Positions 28,401 to 37,177 of a stretch of 64,000 bases of DNA are shown piece after piece. Each line of letters opens with the position of its first letter. The stretch's first letter is position 1. The notes beneath the pieces were generated by a model that ran no database searches, was not told the origin of the DNA, and saw only the letters and a program-made list of their open reading frames with translations. The position numbers and the translations under genes are program-made. This DNA comes from Streptomyces sp. NBC_00335 (lineage in GTDB: Bacteria; Actinomycetota; Actinomycetes; Streptomycetales; Streptomycetaceae): assembly GCF_036127095.1 (NCBI RefSeq), contig NZ_CP108006.1:3286001-3350000 (forward strand), read 5' to 3'.

Positions 28401-28808
28401 CTACACCGGCTGGCGAACGTGCGCGCGGACCCAGTCCACGATCGCCGTGGTAGTCGCGCCCGGAGTAAAGATCTCGGCCACACCCTTCTCCTTCAGCGGA
28501 GCAATGTCCGCCTCCGGGATGATGCCGCCACCGAACACCTTGATGTCCTCCGCATCGCGCTCCGCGAGGAGCTCCAGCACGCGCGCGAACAGCGTGTTGT
28601 GCGCGCCCGACAGGATCGACAGACCGATCGCGTCGGCGTCCTCCTGGATCGCCGTGTCGACGATCTGTTCGGGGGTCTGGTGGAGGCCCGTGTAGATGAC
28701 CTCCATGCCCGCGTCCCGCAGGGCCCGCGCGATCACCTTGGCGCCTCGGTCGTGGCCGTCGAGGCCCGGCTTGGCCACCACCACACGGATCGGACCGGTC
28801 ACACCCAT
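28401..28808 (-). CDS. icmB: B12-binding small subunit of isobutyryl-CoA mutase type
   Basis: A 135-residue protein made only of a cobalamin-binding domain. The signature DxHxxG is in [13 protein letters not shown], with [10 protein letters not shown] and [13 protein letters not shown] for the lower-axial and nucleotide loop sites. Size and sequence fit IcmB, which pairs with a separate large subunit to interconvert isobutyryl- and n-butyryl-CoA; the large subunit is not in the window. A meaA- or methylmalonyl-CoA-mutase-type partner is a possible alternative. The start is the ATG at 28808 with GGGAGG upstream. Confidence 0.88.
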   Translation of the reverse strand: MGVTGPIRVVVAKPGLDGHDRGAKVIARALRDAGMEVIYTGLHQTPEQIVDTAIQEDADAIGLSILSGAHNTLFARVLELLAERDAEDIKVFGGGIIPEADIAPLKEKGVAEIFTPGATTTAIVDWVRAHVRQPV

Positions 28809-28826
28809 CGCACTGCCTCCCGAGTG

Positions 28827-28836
28827 AACGAACGTT
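28827..28836. promoter_or_regulatory. Possible operator before icmB
   Basis: AACG-AA-CGTT, a small dyad reminiscent of TetR-type operators of acyl-CoA metabolism, lies 19 bp upstream of the icmB ATG near a TACTTAAC sequence that could be a -10. Short, so weak. Confidence 0.3.
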
Positions 28837-28981
28837 AAGTACAGCATCGCGCACACCCCCGTTTCGCGGTCAACCACGAGGGGGAAATCACACGTGGGAT
28901 GGCGTACCACCGCTCCGCGCCGACAGCCGCACGGCACGGGGCGGTCGGACGCCCCGGTCCCAAGACGCTAGGGGGGCCGTC

Positions 28982-29743
28982 ATGGGGCTGACCATGTCCG
29001 GGGCCGCGCTGCGGGCGGGCGTACTGGAAGTCATCGTGCTCGGCGGGCACATCCTGCTGTATCCCACCGGGGTACTGCCGGACCGACCCGCCGCCGCCAC
29101 CCACGAGCGCCCGCCGGTGCTACTGCTCCACGGGTTCACCGACAACCGTTCCGTCTTCGTCCTGCTGCGCCGCGCCCTCGGGGCCGGCGGCCGACGGCAG
29201 GTGGAGGCGTACAACTACTCCCCCTTCACCCGCGACCTGCGCTCCACCGCCCGGCATCTCGCCCGGCGCGTCGAGGAGCTGTGCGAGCGCACGGGGCAGG
29301 ACCGGGTGGACCTGGTGGGGCACAGCCTCGGCGGGCTGGTCGGGCGGTACTACGTCCAGCGCCTCGGCGGCGACGCCCGCGTCCGCACGCTCGTCACGCT
29401 CGGCACCCCGCATTCCGGCACCCGCGTGGCGCCCTTCATGGACGCGCACCCCTTGGTCCGGCAGATGCGCCCGGGTTCCGAGGTGCTCGCCGAACTGCGC
29501 GCGCCCGCGCCCGGCTGCCGCACCCGATGCGTTGCGTTCTGGAGCGAGTTCGACGAGCTGATGGACCCGACCGAGACGGCCCGCATCGAGCACCCGGACC
29601 TGCTCGTGGAAAACGTGCAGGTCACCGGTATCGGGCATCTCGCCCTGCCCGCGCACCCCACCGTCATCGCGGCGGTCCGGCGCTCGCTCGACGGCCCTAG
29701 GCCGATAGCCCTCCGGCACCCCGGCGCCGCATCCGTAGCCTGA
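28982..29743 (+). CDS. Alpha/beta-hydrolase (lipase/esterase)
   Basis: A 253-residue protein. The oxyanion segment is PVLLLHGFTDNRS and the nucleophile elbow is VDLVGHSLGGLVGRYY. The catalytic Asp is probably in SEFDELMDP and the His in GIGHLALPAHP. The N-terminal hydrophobic stretch (GVLEVIVLGGHILLY) could anchor it to the membrane; there is no clear cleavage site. The sequence matches the bacterial triacylglycerol-lipase type (LGTPHSGT). GGGGGG precedes the ATG. Monocistronic and divergent from icmB. Confidence 0.85.
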   Translation: MGLTMSGAALRAGVLEVIVLGGHILLYPTGVLPDRPAAATHERPPVLLLHGFTDNRSVFVLLRRALGAGGRRQVEAYNYSPFTRDLRSTARHLARRVEELCERTGQDRVDLVGHSLGGLVGRYYVQRLGGDARVRTLVTLGTPHSGTRVAPFMDAHPLVRQMRPGSEVLAELRAPAPGCRTRCVAFWSEFDELMDPTETARIEHPDLLVENVQVTGIGHLALPAHPTVIAAVRRSLDGPRPIALRHPGAASVA

Positions 29744-30022
29744 CCACCCACCCCACTCCGGCCTCGGCTCCGACCTCGACTCCCGCTTCGACCATGGGAG
29801 CGAAATCCGACCCCCCACTCGAACACGTTTCGAACTCAAGGCCAAGGGTCGGTCTTCGGGCGACCGAAAGGAAGCCGAATGCCCGGTTCCGCCGAGCACA
29901 AAAGCCTCCGAAGATTGTCGTTGCGTGTAACCGCCGGGTACAGTCACGCCACTGCTCTCCTCCGAGGACCCCACATTCCTCGGCCACCCAGGCCCCCCGC
30001 TGCCGAGGCGAAAGAGAAGTTG
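29744..30022 (+). promoter_or_regulatory. Long untranslated leader of the M23 endopeptidase gene
   Basis: A 279-bp gap with a distinctly lower-GC, structured part: a GGTCG...CGACC hairpin around UUCG near 29848-29866, then GCCGAATGCCCGG and CAGTCACGCCACTG. Streptomycete cell-wall hydrolase genes often carry c-di-AMP (ydaO) riboswitches, and this position fits, but I cannot match the consensus with confidence. An in-frame ATG at 29879 would translate part of it into an atypical Arg/His-rich peptide. Confidence 0.35.
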
Positions 30023-31555
30023 GTGAACGACCGCCCCTTGTCGGGCCAGTACCCCGATTTCGGGTATGACGGCCTTTCCACCACCACTTTCGCTGGCGAT
30101 TCGGCCTATGCGCCCTATGAATCGCAGGGTCAGGGCTACAACTACGGCGCCACCTACGGTTCTTACGACACCGGTTCGTACGACACCACGGCTTGGGCCG
30201 CCCCCCAGAACGGCTACGCGCAGCCGTCCGTCGACGGATACACCCACTACGACGGCTACCTCTCGACCGTGCCCACCCAGGCCGGCGTCTCCCTGGACTA
30301 CCAGTCCGCCCCCTTCGGCTACGAGACCCCCGCCGAACAGACCGGCCACTGGTCGGTCCCGGGCTACGGGACCGAGACCGGCGCCTACGACGCCACCGCC
30401 TGGAACACGGCCTCCGAGCAGACCTACGGGTACGGCGGTTACGACCAGCAGCAGCAACAAGTCCCGGAGCCGGCGCACGAGCAGGCCCAGGTTCACGAGC
30501 AGCAGTACGCCTACGACTACGGCTACGAGGTCTACGCCGCCTCCTCACCCGAGGCCGAAGCCCCCGTCGCCGTCGCGGCCGACGTGACCTACACCGACAC
30601 CGCCGTCTTCGATTTCATCCCCACCGATGCCGCGGACCTGGATGCGGACGCGGCAGACGGCGCGCTCGCCGCAGTGCACGACCTGCCCACCCAGGCCATG
30701 CCCGTCACCCCGGCCGCGCCCGCCGAGCCGCGCCCCTCGCGCCGCGCCGGCTCCAAGCCCGCCTCGAAGCCCGTCGCCAAGGCGAGCACAGCCAAGGCCG
30801 GCGGCAGCGGCAACAACCGCCGCCGTACTCCGGCCAAGCGTTCCGCGCTGCTGACCGTGGCCGTTCCCTCGGCCTGCGTGATGGGCGTCGCGGGTGTCGC
30901 CGCCGCCTCCGTGGGCGGTCTCACCGGTACGGAGAAGCCGTCCGAGGAGACCACCACGATGGCCGCGCCCGACCCGGCCTCCATCAAGCCGGTCGCGGCG
31001 AACAGCAAGCTCGACACGCAGCTCACCGCCCTCAGCGCCGACGCCGGCGACTTCGCGGACCGCGCGAGCCGCACCCAGGAACGCATCGACCTGCGCCTGC
31101 GCCAGGACGAGGAGAAGAAGCAGAAGGCGGAGGAGGCGGCGGCCAAGGAAGCGGCCCGCCCCAAGTTCGCGCTCCCCGTCGCACGGCACGGCCTCAGCGC
31201 CGGCTTCGGCCAGGCGGGCGTCAACTGGATGTCCGTGCACACAGGCATCGACTTCCCGGTGGGCTACGGGACTTCGGTCATGGCCGCCACCGACGGAACC
31301 GTGCGCAGCCAGTTCAACAGCGCCTACGGCAACATGGTGATACTGACCGCGCCCGACGGTACCGAGACCTGGTACTGCCACCTCAGCAGCGCCAAGATCC
31401 GGTCCGGCAAGGTCAAGGCCGGCGACGTGATCGCGTACTCCGGTGACACCGGCAACTCCACCGGCCCGCACCTGCACTTCGAAGTGCGGCCGGGCGGCGG
31501 TTCTCCGGTCGACCCCCAGGCCTGGCTGCGCGCCAAGGGCCTGAACCCGAACTAG
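30023..31555 (+). CDS. Membrane-anchored M23 (LytM) peptidase
   Basis: A 510-residue protein. The first 260 residues are Tyr/Gln/Gly/Glu-rich and presumably disordered. One membrane segment follows (LTVAVPSACVMGVAGVAAAS), then a coiled-coil region (RLRQDEEKKQKAEEAAAKEA) and an M23 domain. Zinc ligands are visible: His and Asp in MSVHTGIDFPVGYG and HxH in GPHLHFEVRPGG, with an additional His in WYCHLSSAK. It should cut peptidoglycan cross-links outside the membrane. I chose the GTG at 30023 because upstream sequence looks like leader RNA. Confidence 0.88.
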   Translation: MNDRPLSGQYPDFGYDGLSTTTFAGDSAYAPYESQGQGYNYGATYGSYDTGSYDTTAWAAPQNGYAQPSVDGYTHYDGYLSTVPTQAGVSLDYQSAPFGYETPAEQTGHWSVPGYGTETGAYDATAWNTASEQTYGYGGYDQQQQQVPEPAHEQAQVHEQQYAYDYGYEVYAASSPEAEAPVAVAADVTYTDTAVFDFIPTDAADLDADAADGALAAVHDLPTQAMPVTPAAPAEPRPSRRAGSKPASKPVAKASTAKAGGSGNNRRRTPAKRSALLTVAVPSACVMGVAGVAAASVGGLTGTEKPSEETTTMAAPDPASIKPVAANSKLDTQLTALSADAGDFADRASRTQERIDLRLRQDEEKKQKAEEAAAKEAARPKFALPVARHGLSAGFGQAGVNWMSVHTGIDFPVGYGTSVMAATDGTVRSQFNSAYGNMVILTAPDGTETWYCHLSSAKIRSGKVKAGDVIAYSGDTGNSTGPHLHFEVRPGGGSPVDPQAWLRAKGLNPN

Positions 31556-31578
31556 GACCGGGCCCCGGCCGGGGCCCG

Positions 31579-31620
31579 ACGCGGAACGGCCCGCCCCCGA
31601 GGGGGCGGGCCGTTCCGCGT
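31579..31620. terminator. Bidirectional terminator between M23 gene and pcrA
   Basis: A perfect 20-bp inverted repeat (31579-31598 / 31601-31620) with a 2-nt loop between convergent genes. Confidence 0.85.
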
Positions 31621-31648
31621 CCCGCAGGACCGCTTCGCGTTACGCGCG

Positions 31649-34171
31649 TCAGAGCTTCTGCACCGGCGCGTACCGCAGCAGGAGCCGCTTCGGCTTCTCG
31701 TCCCCGAAGTCGATGGTGGCCTGCGCGTCCGCGCCCGCTCCCCTGACCTCCATGACCGTGCCCAGCCCGAACTGGTCGTGCGTGACCCGGTCCCCGACCA
31801 CCAGCGCGATGACCGGCTTGTCGGAGGCCCGCCGCGTGGCGAACCCCGACGGGCCCGACTTCGTACGCGACGAGGACAGGAAGGCCTCCGGCGAGGTGCC
31901 GAAGGAGGCCTTCGACCCGCCCGAGCCCGAAGCCCCGTACCCGGAGGTCCGCATCGGGCCCGCCGGCTTCTGCGCCGCGCCCGTCCGCTTCCACTGCAGG
32001 TACTCGGCCGGGATCTCTTCCAGGAACCGCGACGGCGGGTTGTAGGAGGGGGTGCCCCATGCGCTGCGCATGCTCGACCGGGTCAGGTACAGCCGCTCGC
32101 GCGCCCGCGTGATGCCCACGTAGGCGAGGCGGCGCTCCTCCTCCAGCTCCTTGGTCTGGCCCAGCGCGCGCATGTGCGGGAAGACCCCGTCCTCCATGCC
32201 GGTCAGGAAGACCACCGGGAACTCGAGGCCCTTGGCGGTGTGCAGGGTCATCAGGGTGATGACCCCGTTGCCGTCGGTGTCCTCGTCCGGGATCTGGTCG
32301 GAGTCGGCGACCAGCGCGACCTGCTCCAGGAACTCCGCGAGCGTGCCGGGGCCCACGGGCGGGGCGCCGTTCTCCGCGGCCTCGGCGGCCGCCGCTTCCC
32401 TGGCCTGCTCGAATTCGAGTGCCACGGCGGCGAGTTCCTGGAGGTTCTCGATGCGCGTCTCGTCCTGCGGGTCGGTCGAGGCCTGGAGTTCGGCGAGGTA
32501 GCCCGTACGCTCCAGGACCGCCTCCAGGACCACCGCAGGGCCGGCGCCCGAGTCGACGATCGTACGGAGCTCCTCCATCAGCACGTTGAAGCGCTTGACG
32601 GCGTTGGTCGAGCGGGCGGCCATGCCGAAGGCTTCGTCGACCCGGCGCAGCGCCTGCGGGAAGGTGATCTTCTCGCGCATGGAGAGCGCGTCGATCATCG
32701 CCTCGGCGCGCTCGCCGATCCCGCGCTTGGGCACGTTCAGGATCCGGCGGAGCGGGACGTTGTCCTCGGGATTCGACAGGACGCGCAGGTACGCGAGGAC
32801 GTCGCGGACCTCCTTGCGCTCGTAGAACCGGACGCCGCCGACGACCTTGTAGGGCAGTCCGACGCGGATGAAGATCTCCTCGAACACGCGGGACTGCGCG
32901 TTGGTCCGGTAGAAGATCGCGACGTCGCCGGCCTTCGCGTCGCCCGCGTCCGTCAGCCGGTCGATCTCGTCGGCGATGAACTGCGCCTCGTCGTGCTCGG
33001 TGTCCGCGACGTAGCCGGTGATGACGGCGCCGTTGCCCGCCTCGGTCCACAGGTTCTTCGCGCGACGGTTCTCGTTGCGCTCGATGACCGCGTTGGCGGC
33101 GGACAGGATCGTCTGCGTGGAGCGGTAGTTCTGCTCCAGCAGGATCGTGGTCGCGTCCGCGTAGTCCTCTTCGAACTGGAGGATGTTGCGGATGGTCGCG
33201 CCGCGGAAGGCGTAGATCGACTGGTCGGCATCGCCCACGACGCACAGCTCGGCGGGCGGCAGGTCCGGGTAGCCGGTGCCGACCAGCTCGCGCACGAGCG
33301 TGTACTGGGCGTGGTTGGTGTCCTGGTACTCGTCGACCAGCACGTGCCGGAAGCGGCGCCGGTAGTGCTCCGCGACGTCCGGGAAGGCCTGGAGCAGGTG
33401 GACCGTGGTCATGATGATGTCGTCGAAGTCGAGCGCGTTGGCCTCGCCGAGCCGCCCCTGGTACATCGCGTACGCCTGGGCGAGGGTCTTCTCGAACCCG
33501 TCGGCGGCCTGCCCGGCGAAGGCGTCCGCGTCGATGAGCTCGTTCTTCAGGTTCGAGATCTTGGCGCTGAAGGCCTTCGGCGGGAACTTCTTCGGGTCCA
33601 GGTCCAGATCGCGGCAGACGAGCGCCATCAGGCGCTTCGAGTCGGACGCGTCGTAGATCGAGAAGGACGAGGTGAAACCGAGCCGCTTGGACTCGCGGCG
33701 CAGGATGCGCACGCACGCGCTGTGGAAGGTGGAGACCCACATGGCGTTCGCGCGCGGGCCGACCAGGCCCTCGACGCGCTCCTTCATCTCACCGGCGGCC
33801 TTGTTGGTGAAGGTGATCGCCAGGATCTGGCCCGGGTGGACCCCGCGCGCGCCCAGCAGGTGGCCGATGCGGTGCGTCAGCACGCGCGTCTTGCCGGAGC
33901 CGGCACCGGCCACGATGAGCAGCGGGGAGCCCGCGTGCACCACGGCGGCGCGCTGCTCCGTGTTCAACCCCTCCAGGAGCGCCGCCGGGTCGATGACGGG
34001 CCTGGGGGCTCCGTCCCGGTAGTACGCGTCCCCGCTGATGGGCGCGTCGAACCGGCCCCCGAAGAGATCGTCCGCGCCCGTCTCCGGGGCGGCGTGGTCT
34101 TCGGGCGGCGGGGGGACCTCTTCGGAGGGGGAGAGGTCGGCCAGGAAGCTGTCGTCAAAGAGGCTGCTCAT
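31649..34171 (-). CDS. pcrA: ATP-dependent DNA helicase PcrA/UvrD
   Basis: An 840-residue SF1A helicase acting in repair and rolling-circle replication. Motif I is VAGAGSGKTRVLTHRI, motif II DEYQDTN, motif III DADQSIYAFRGA, motif IV LEQNYRST, motif V LMTLHTAKGLEFPVVFLTGM and motif VI YVGITRARERLYL. The acidic, Pro-rich N-terminus of about 60 residues and a C-terminal RNAP-binding-like tail (VGDRVTHDQFGLGTVMEVRG) are typical of actinobacterial PcrA. The promoter has a RecA_NDp-like sequence ending 9 nt before the ATG. Confidence 0.96.
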   Translation of the reverse strand: MSSLFDDSFLADLSPSEEVPPPPEDHAAPETGADDLFGGRFDAPISGDAYYRDGAPRPVIDPAALLEGLNTEQRAAVVHAGSPLLIVAGAGSGKTRVLTHRIGHLLGARGVHPGQILAITFTNKAAGEMKERVEGLVGPRANAMWVSTFHSACVRILRRESKRLGFTSSFSIYDASDSKRLMALVCRDLDLDPKKFPPKAFSAKISNLKNELIDADAFAGQAADGFEKTLAQAYAMYQGRLGEANALDFDDIIMTTVHLLQAFPDVAEHYRRRFRHVLVDEYQDTNHAQYTLVRELVGTGYPDLPPAELCVVGDADQSIYAFRGATIRNILQFEEDYADATTILLEQNYRSTQTILSAANAVIERNENRRAKNLWTEAGNGAVITGYVADTEHDEAQFIADEIDRLTDAGDAKAGDVAIFYRTNAQSRVFEEIFIRVGLPYKVVGGVRFYERKEVRDVLAYLRVLSNPEDNVPLRRILNVPKRGIGERAEAMIDALSMREKITFPQALRRVDEAFGMAARSTNAVKRFNVLMEELRTIVDSGAGPAVVLEAVLERTGYLAELQASTDPQDETRIENLQELAAVALEFEQAREAAAAEAAENGAPPVGPGTLAEFLEQVALVADSDQIPDEDTDGNGVITLMTLHTAKGLEFPVVFLTGMEDGVFPHMRALGQTKELEEERRLAYVGITRARERLYLTRSSMRSAWGTPSYNPPSRFLEEIPAEYLQWKRTGAAQKPAGPMRTSGYGASGSGGSKASFGTSPEAFLSSSRTKSGPSGFATRRASDKPVIALVVGDRVTHDQFGLGTVMEVRGAGADAQATIDFGDEKPKRLLLRYAPVQKL

Positions 34172-34180
34172 CGCCTTCCG

Positions 34181-34203
34181 AGTTTAGAGGGCGGGACCGA
34201 CAG
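34181..34203 (-). promoter_or_regulatory. RecA_NDp-like promoter of pcrA
   Basis: Read on the minus strand: CTGTCGGTC, 8 nt, TAAACT, followed 9 nt later by the ATG. Against TTGTCRGTG-N8-TAnnnT the -10 is exact and two of nine upstream bases differ. A damage-repair helicase behind such a promoter is sensible. Confidence 0.5.
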
Positions 34204-34340
34204 CCGGTCCCGCCCCCGGAAAATCGCGGTCCCGCCCCCGAAGAATGCGGCGGCATATGCCCTGCGGACCCCTCCCGCCCCCTTCCGGGGCGCCCCCTCC
34301 GCCGCTAGCGTGCTCCGCCAACCGGAAGGAGGTGCCGGCC

Positions 34341-35405
34341 GTGAACGAGTACGGATTCCCCTCGTCCCACCCTTCCCCCCACCACCGCAAGCCGCGCACC
34401 CGAAGACATCCGCACGCCCCCGCCGCGGTCGTCACGACCGCGGCCCTGTCCTCCTTGGGCCTGCTCCTGCCCCACCAGGCCGCGGCGGCTCCGGCGCCCC
34501 GCCCCTCGGTGGAGGAGGTACGGACCCGCGTGGACGAGCTGCACCGGCAGGCGGGCACGGCCACCCAGGCCTACGACGCGGCGGCCGGGCGGACCGAGGC
34601 GCAGCGGGCCCTGCTGTCGGCGCTCATGGACCAGATCGCCGGCACCACGCAGAAGCTGAACGAGGCCCGGCGGCTGCTCGGCAGCTACGCCGCCGACCGG
34701 TACCGCGGCGCCGGCGGCCTCGGCGGGACCGCGACCCTGCTGCTCAGCGACGATCCGCAGGCCTTCTTCACGCAGACGCACCTGCTGAACCGGCTCGGCG
34801 GCCGCGAGGACGCGCTGCTCAACCGGTACATCCGGGCCAGGGCGGAGACGGCCGGCCAACGCCGGGAGGCGGCCGTGGTGGTCGGGGAACTGGAGCGGGC
34901 GCAGGAGGAGCTGCGCGGGCGCAAGCAGGAGGTGCAGGCCCGGCTCGCGGAGGCGAACACCCTGCTGGCGCGGCTCACCGCGCCGGAGCGGGCCCGGGCC
35001 CTGGCCCCCCGGGCCCCGGCCGCCTCGGGACCGCTGCCCTCGGACGCCGCGGCGTCGGCGTCGGGTGCCAGGGCGGTCGCCTTCGCCCGGGCCCAGCTGG
35101 GGAAACCGTACGTCTGGGGCGCGACCGGCCCGCGGTCGTACGACTGCTCCGGCCTGACCCAGGCCGCCTGGCGGGCCGCGGGGATCACGCTGCCGCGGAC
35201 CACTTGGGACCAGGTGAAGGCGGCCCCGCGGATCGCGACCAAGGATCTGCGCCCGGGGGACCTGGTCTTCTTCTACTCGGACATCAGCCACGTCGGGATC
35301 TACATCGGCGGCGGCCGCATGATCCACGCCCCGCGGCCGGGGACGTCCGTCCGCGAGGACTCGGTCTACTACCAGCCGATCTACGGGAGCGTCCGGCCGG
35401 GGTGA
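34341..35405 (+). CDS. Secreted NlpC/P60 peptidoglycan hydrolase
   Basis: A 354-residue protein. A signal peptide (TRRHPHAPAAVVTTAALSSL ... HQAAAA) is followed by an alpha-helical coiled-coil region to about residue 225, a linker, and a C-terminal NlpC/P60 domain: catalytic Cys in SYDCSGLTQAAW, His in ISHVGIYIG, third polar residue in MIHAPRPG. It cleaves D-Glu-meso-A2pm (or LL-A2pm) bonds in stem peptides. The GTG at 34341 has GGAAGGAGG 7 nt upstream. A paralogue lies at 37.2 kb. Confidence 0.92.
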   Translation: MNEYGFPSSHPSPHHRKPRTRRHPHAPAAVVTTAALSSLGLLLPHQAAAAPAPRPSVEEVRTRVDELHRQAGTATQAYDAAAGRTEAQRALLSALMDQIAGTTQKLNEARRLLGSYAADRYRGAGGLGGTATLLLSDDPQAFFTQTHLLNRLGGREDALLNRYIRARAETAGQRREAAVVVGELERAQEELRGRKQEVQARLAEANTLLARLTAPERARALAPRAPAASGPLPSDAAASASGARAVAFARAQLGKPYVWGATGPRSYDCSGLTQAAWRAAGITLPRTTWDQVKAAPRIATKDLRPGDLVFFYSDISHVGIYIGGGRMIHAPRPGTSVREDSVYYQPIYGSVRPG

Positions 35406-35456
35406 ACGCGCCTGCGGCCGCGCAGGCTCCGACCCGTCGGCGGCCACGGATCCGTC

Positions 35457-35599
35457 CGCCGGCGTCCGCCGGCGTCCGCCGGCCTTCATTGGCACGCCGC
35501 CCCCTCGGCGTGTCCGTCACTCAGCGCCACCATGCGGCGGGCCGTCCGGCGTGCCGCTCACCGTCCGTATCAGAGGAGTTGGCGGAGCGCCCGCCAACT
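35457..35599. terminator. Tandem repeat and two hairpins after the NlpC/P60 gene
   Basis: The 336-bp gap 35406-35741 contains a 10-bp tandem repeat (GTCCGCCGGC three times, about 35453-35482), a hairpin at 35492-35513 (GCACGCCG / CGGCGTGT) and a perfect 9-bp hairpin at 35577-35599 (AGTTGGCGG / CCGCCAACT). The first hairpin is the likely terminator; the second may be regulatory. TAGCGT near 35659 could be a -10 for the next gene. Confidence 0.45.
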
Positions 35600-35741
35600 C
35601 ACTCTCTCCGTTGGTCCGTTCGTGCTGTTCGATTCGCAGGTTCCACCAACCGGGCCTAGCGTCTAGCACATCGAGGAGCATTTCCTGCCTTTTGCGGACA
35701 AATTGTTCGCGGCTGCGCCTCGGGGACCCGGAGGATTCACC

Positions 35742-36266
35742 ATGCGCTCCATACGTGTCGCGTCCGTAGCCCTGCTGTCCACCGCGGCCTTCGCGATCGC
35801 CGCGCCGATCGCCTCGGCCAACGACGGCGGGACCACGCCCAACGTCACGTCGTTCGGATTCACCGTCTCCCCTTCCACCGTCGCCCCGGGCGGCACCGTC
35901 ACGCTGAACGCCACCGGGTGCCAGGAACCGCTGGTGAAGGTCTCCTCCGGCATCTTCGACGCGGTCGAGCTCAACGAGGGCAAGCCCGCCACCGCCAAGG
36001 TGGACCCGGACGCCAAGCCGGGTGCCCAGTACGAGGTCACCTTCGACTGCAAGGGCGAGAAGGGCACGACCACCCTCACGGTCGCGGGCCACTCGACCGG
36101 TACCGGCACCGGTACGACCACTCCTTCCAAGGGCGTCAAGGCCGGCCTCGGCGGCGGCGCCGCCGGGCTGAACGGCACCGAGATCGCGGCCGGTTCCGCG
36201 CTGCTGGCCGGTGCGCTCGGCGGTGGCGTGTTCCTGATGCGCCGCCGGGCGGGCGACAACGCCTGA
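35742..36266 (+). CDS. Secreted protein with C-terminal membrane anchor, next to a sortase
   Basis: A 174-residue protein. A signal peptide (MRSIRVASVALLSTAAFAIA ... ASA) is followed by an Ig-like mature domain of about 90 residues with two Cys (NATGCQEP, TFDCKGEK) that could form a disulfide, a Gly/Thr linker, and a C-terminal hydrophobic helix (GSALLAGALGGGVFLM) ending in MRRRAGDNA. That is the layout of a sortase substrate, but I find no LPxTG or LAxTG; the sequence before the helix is AGLNGTEIAAG. A class F sortase gene follows 113 bp downstream. Function unknown. Confidence 0.8.
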   Translation: MRSIRVASVALLSTAAFAIAAPIASANDGGTTPNVTSFGFTVSPSTVAPGGTVTLNATGCQEPLVKVSSGIFDAVELNEGKPATAKVDPDAKPGAQYEVTFDCKGEKGTTTLTVAGHSTGTGTGTTTPSKGVKAGLGGGAAGLNGTEIAAGSALLAGALGGGVFLMRRRAGDNA

Positions 36267-36379
36267 CCGCCCTCCCCCTGACCGCCGGGCCCGTCCGACC
36301 CGCCCCTGGCGACCGGACGGGCCCGGTCCAGTACCGGCGGCCCCACGAGAACCCCAAGACCACGGAAGGAGCGCGCATC

Positions 36380-37039
36380 ATGCCCCGCCCCCAGGAGCGT
36401 ACGAAGCCTCGCGGCGGCTGGGGCGTCGTTGCCGTGGTCGCCCTCAGCGGCGCGTTTCTCCTCACCAACGGACTCGAACTGAACGGCGGTCCGCCGCAGC
36501 CCGCGCAGGCCGCCACGCTGGTCAGCGACCCGGCCCACGACGAGGCCGCCCGCCGCCTCCCGCCGGCCCCGCGGCCGCTGAAGCCCTCCCCGCCGACCCG
36601 GATCCGGATTCCGGCCGTACAGGTCGACGCCCCCGTCACCCGGGTCGGACTCGACCCCGAGGGATGGGTCGACGCCCCGCCGCCGGAGGACCGGAACCTG
36701 GCCGGCTGGTACGAGGGCTCCCCCGCCCCGGGCACGCAGGGCACGACGGTGATCGACGGCCATGTGGACAACAAGCAGGGTCCGGCCGTCTTCTACACGC
36801 TCGGCTCGCTGGGGCGGGGGCAGCACATCGAGGTGGACCGACAGGACGGCCGTACCGCCGTGTTCACGGTGTACGGCAACGAGGTCGTCGGCAAGAACGC
36901 CTTCCCGGCGGCGCGGGTCTACGGCCCCAAGGGCGCCCCTGAACTCCGTGTGATCACCTGCGGCGGGGGCTTCTCGAAGAAGGGGGGCTACGACGGCAAC
37001 GTGGTCGTCTTCGCCCGCCTGACGGAGATCCGCGGATAA
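36380..37039 (+). CDS. Class F sortase
   Basis: A 219-residue transpeptidase with an N-terminal signal anchor (GVVAVVALSGAFLLTNGLEL) and an external sortase barrel. Catalytic His is in TVIDGHVDNKQG, Cys in LRVITCGGGFS and Arg in VVVFARLTE. The core begins RIRIPAVQVDAPVTRVGLD, as in actinobacterial class F enzymes. GGAAGGAG precedes the ATG. It is co-oriented with the anchored secreted protein upstream and sits between two NlpC/P60 genes, so it is probably part of an envelope cluster. Confidence 0.9.
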   Translation: MPRPQERTKPRGGWGVVAVVALSGAFLLTNGLELNGGPPQPAQAATLVSDPAHDEAARRLPPAPRPLKPSPPTRIRIPAVQVDAPVTRVGLDPEGWVDAPPPEDRNLAGWYEGSPAPGTQGTTVIDGHVDNKQGPAVFYTLGSLGRGQHIEVDRQDGRTAVFTVYGNEVVGKNAFPAARVYGPKGAPELRVITCGGGFSKKGGYDGNVVVFARLTEIRG

Positions 37040-37177
37040 CGGAAGGTCATCGGCAGACCCCCGACCAGACAGGTCCGGTCGCGTCCGGCCACTTTCGATC
37101 ATCTCGTCATCTTCCCGTTACCTTCGGGTCTAGCGTCCCTCCTCCAAGCACCGATGGAGGAAGGACGTGAGGCCCTC

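Noticed and set aside
29879..30022. N-terminal extension of the M23 peptidase from the ATG at 29879
   Set aside because: No ribosome binding site, Arg/His-rich peptide unlike the rest, and the DNA looks like structured leader RNA.
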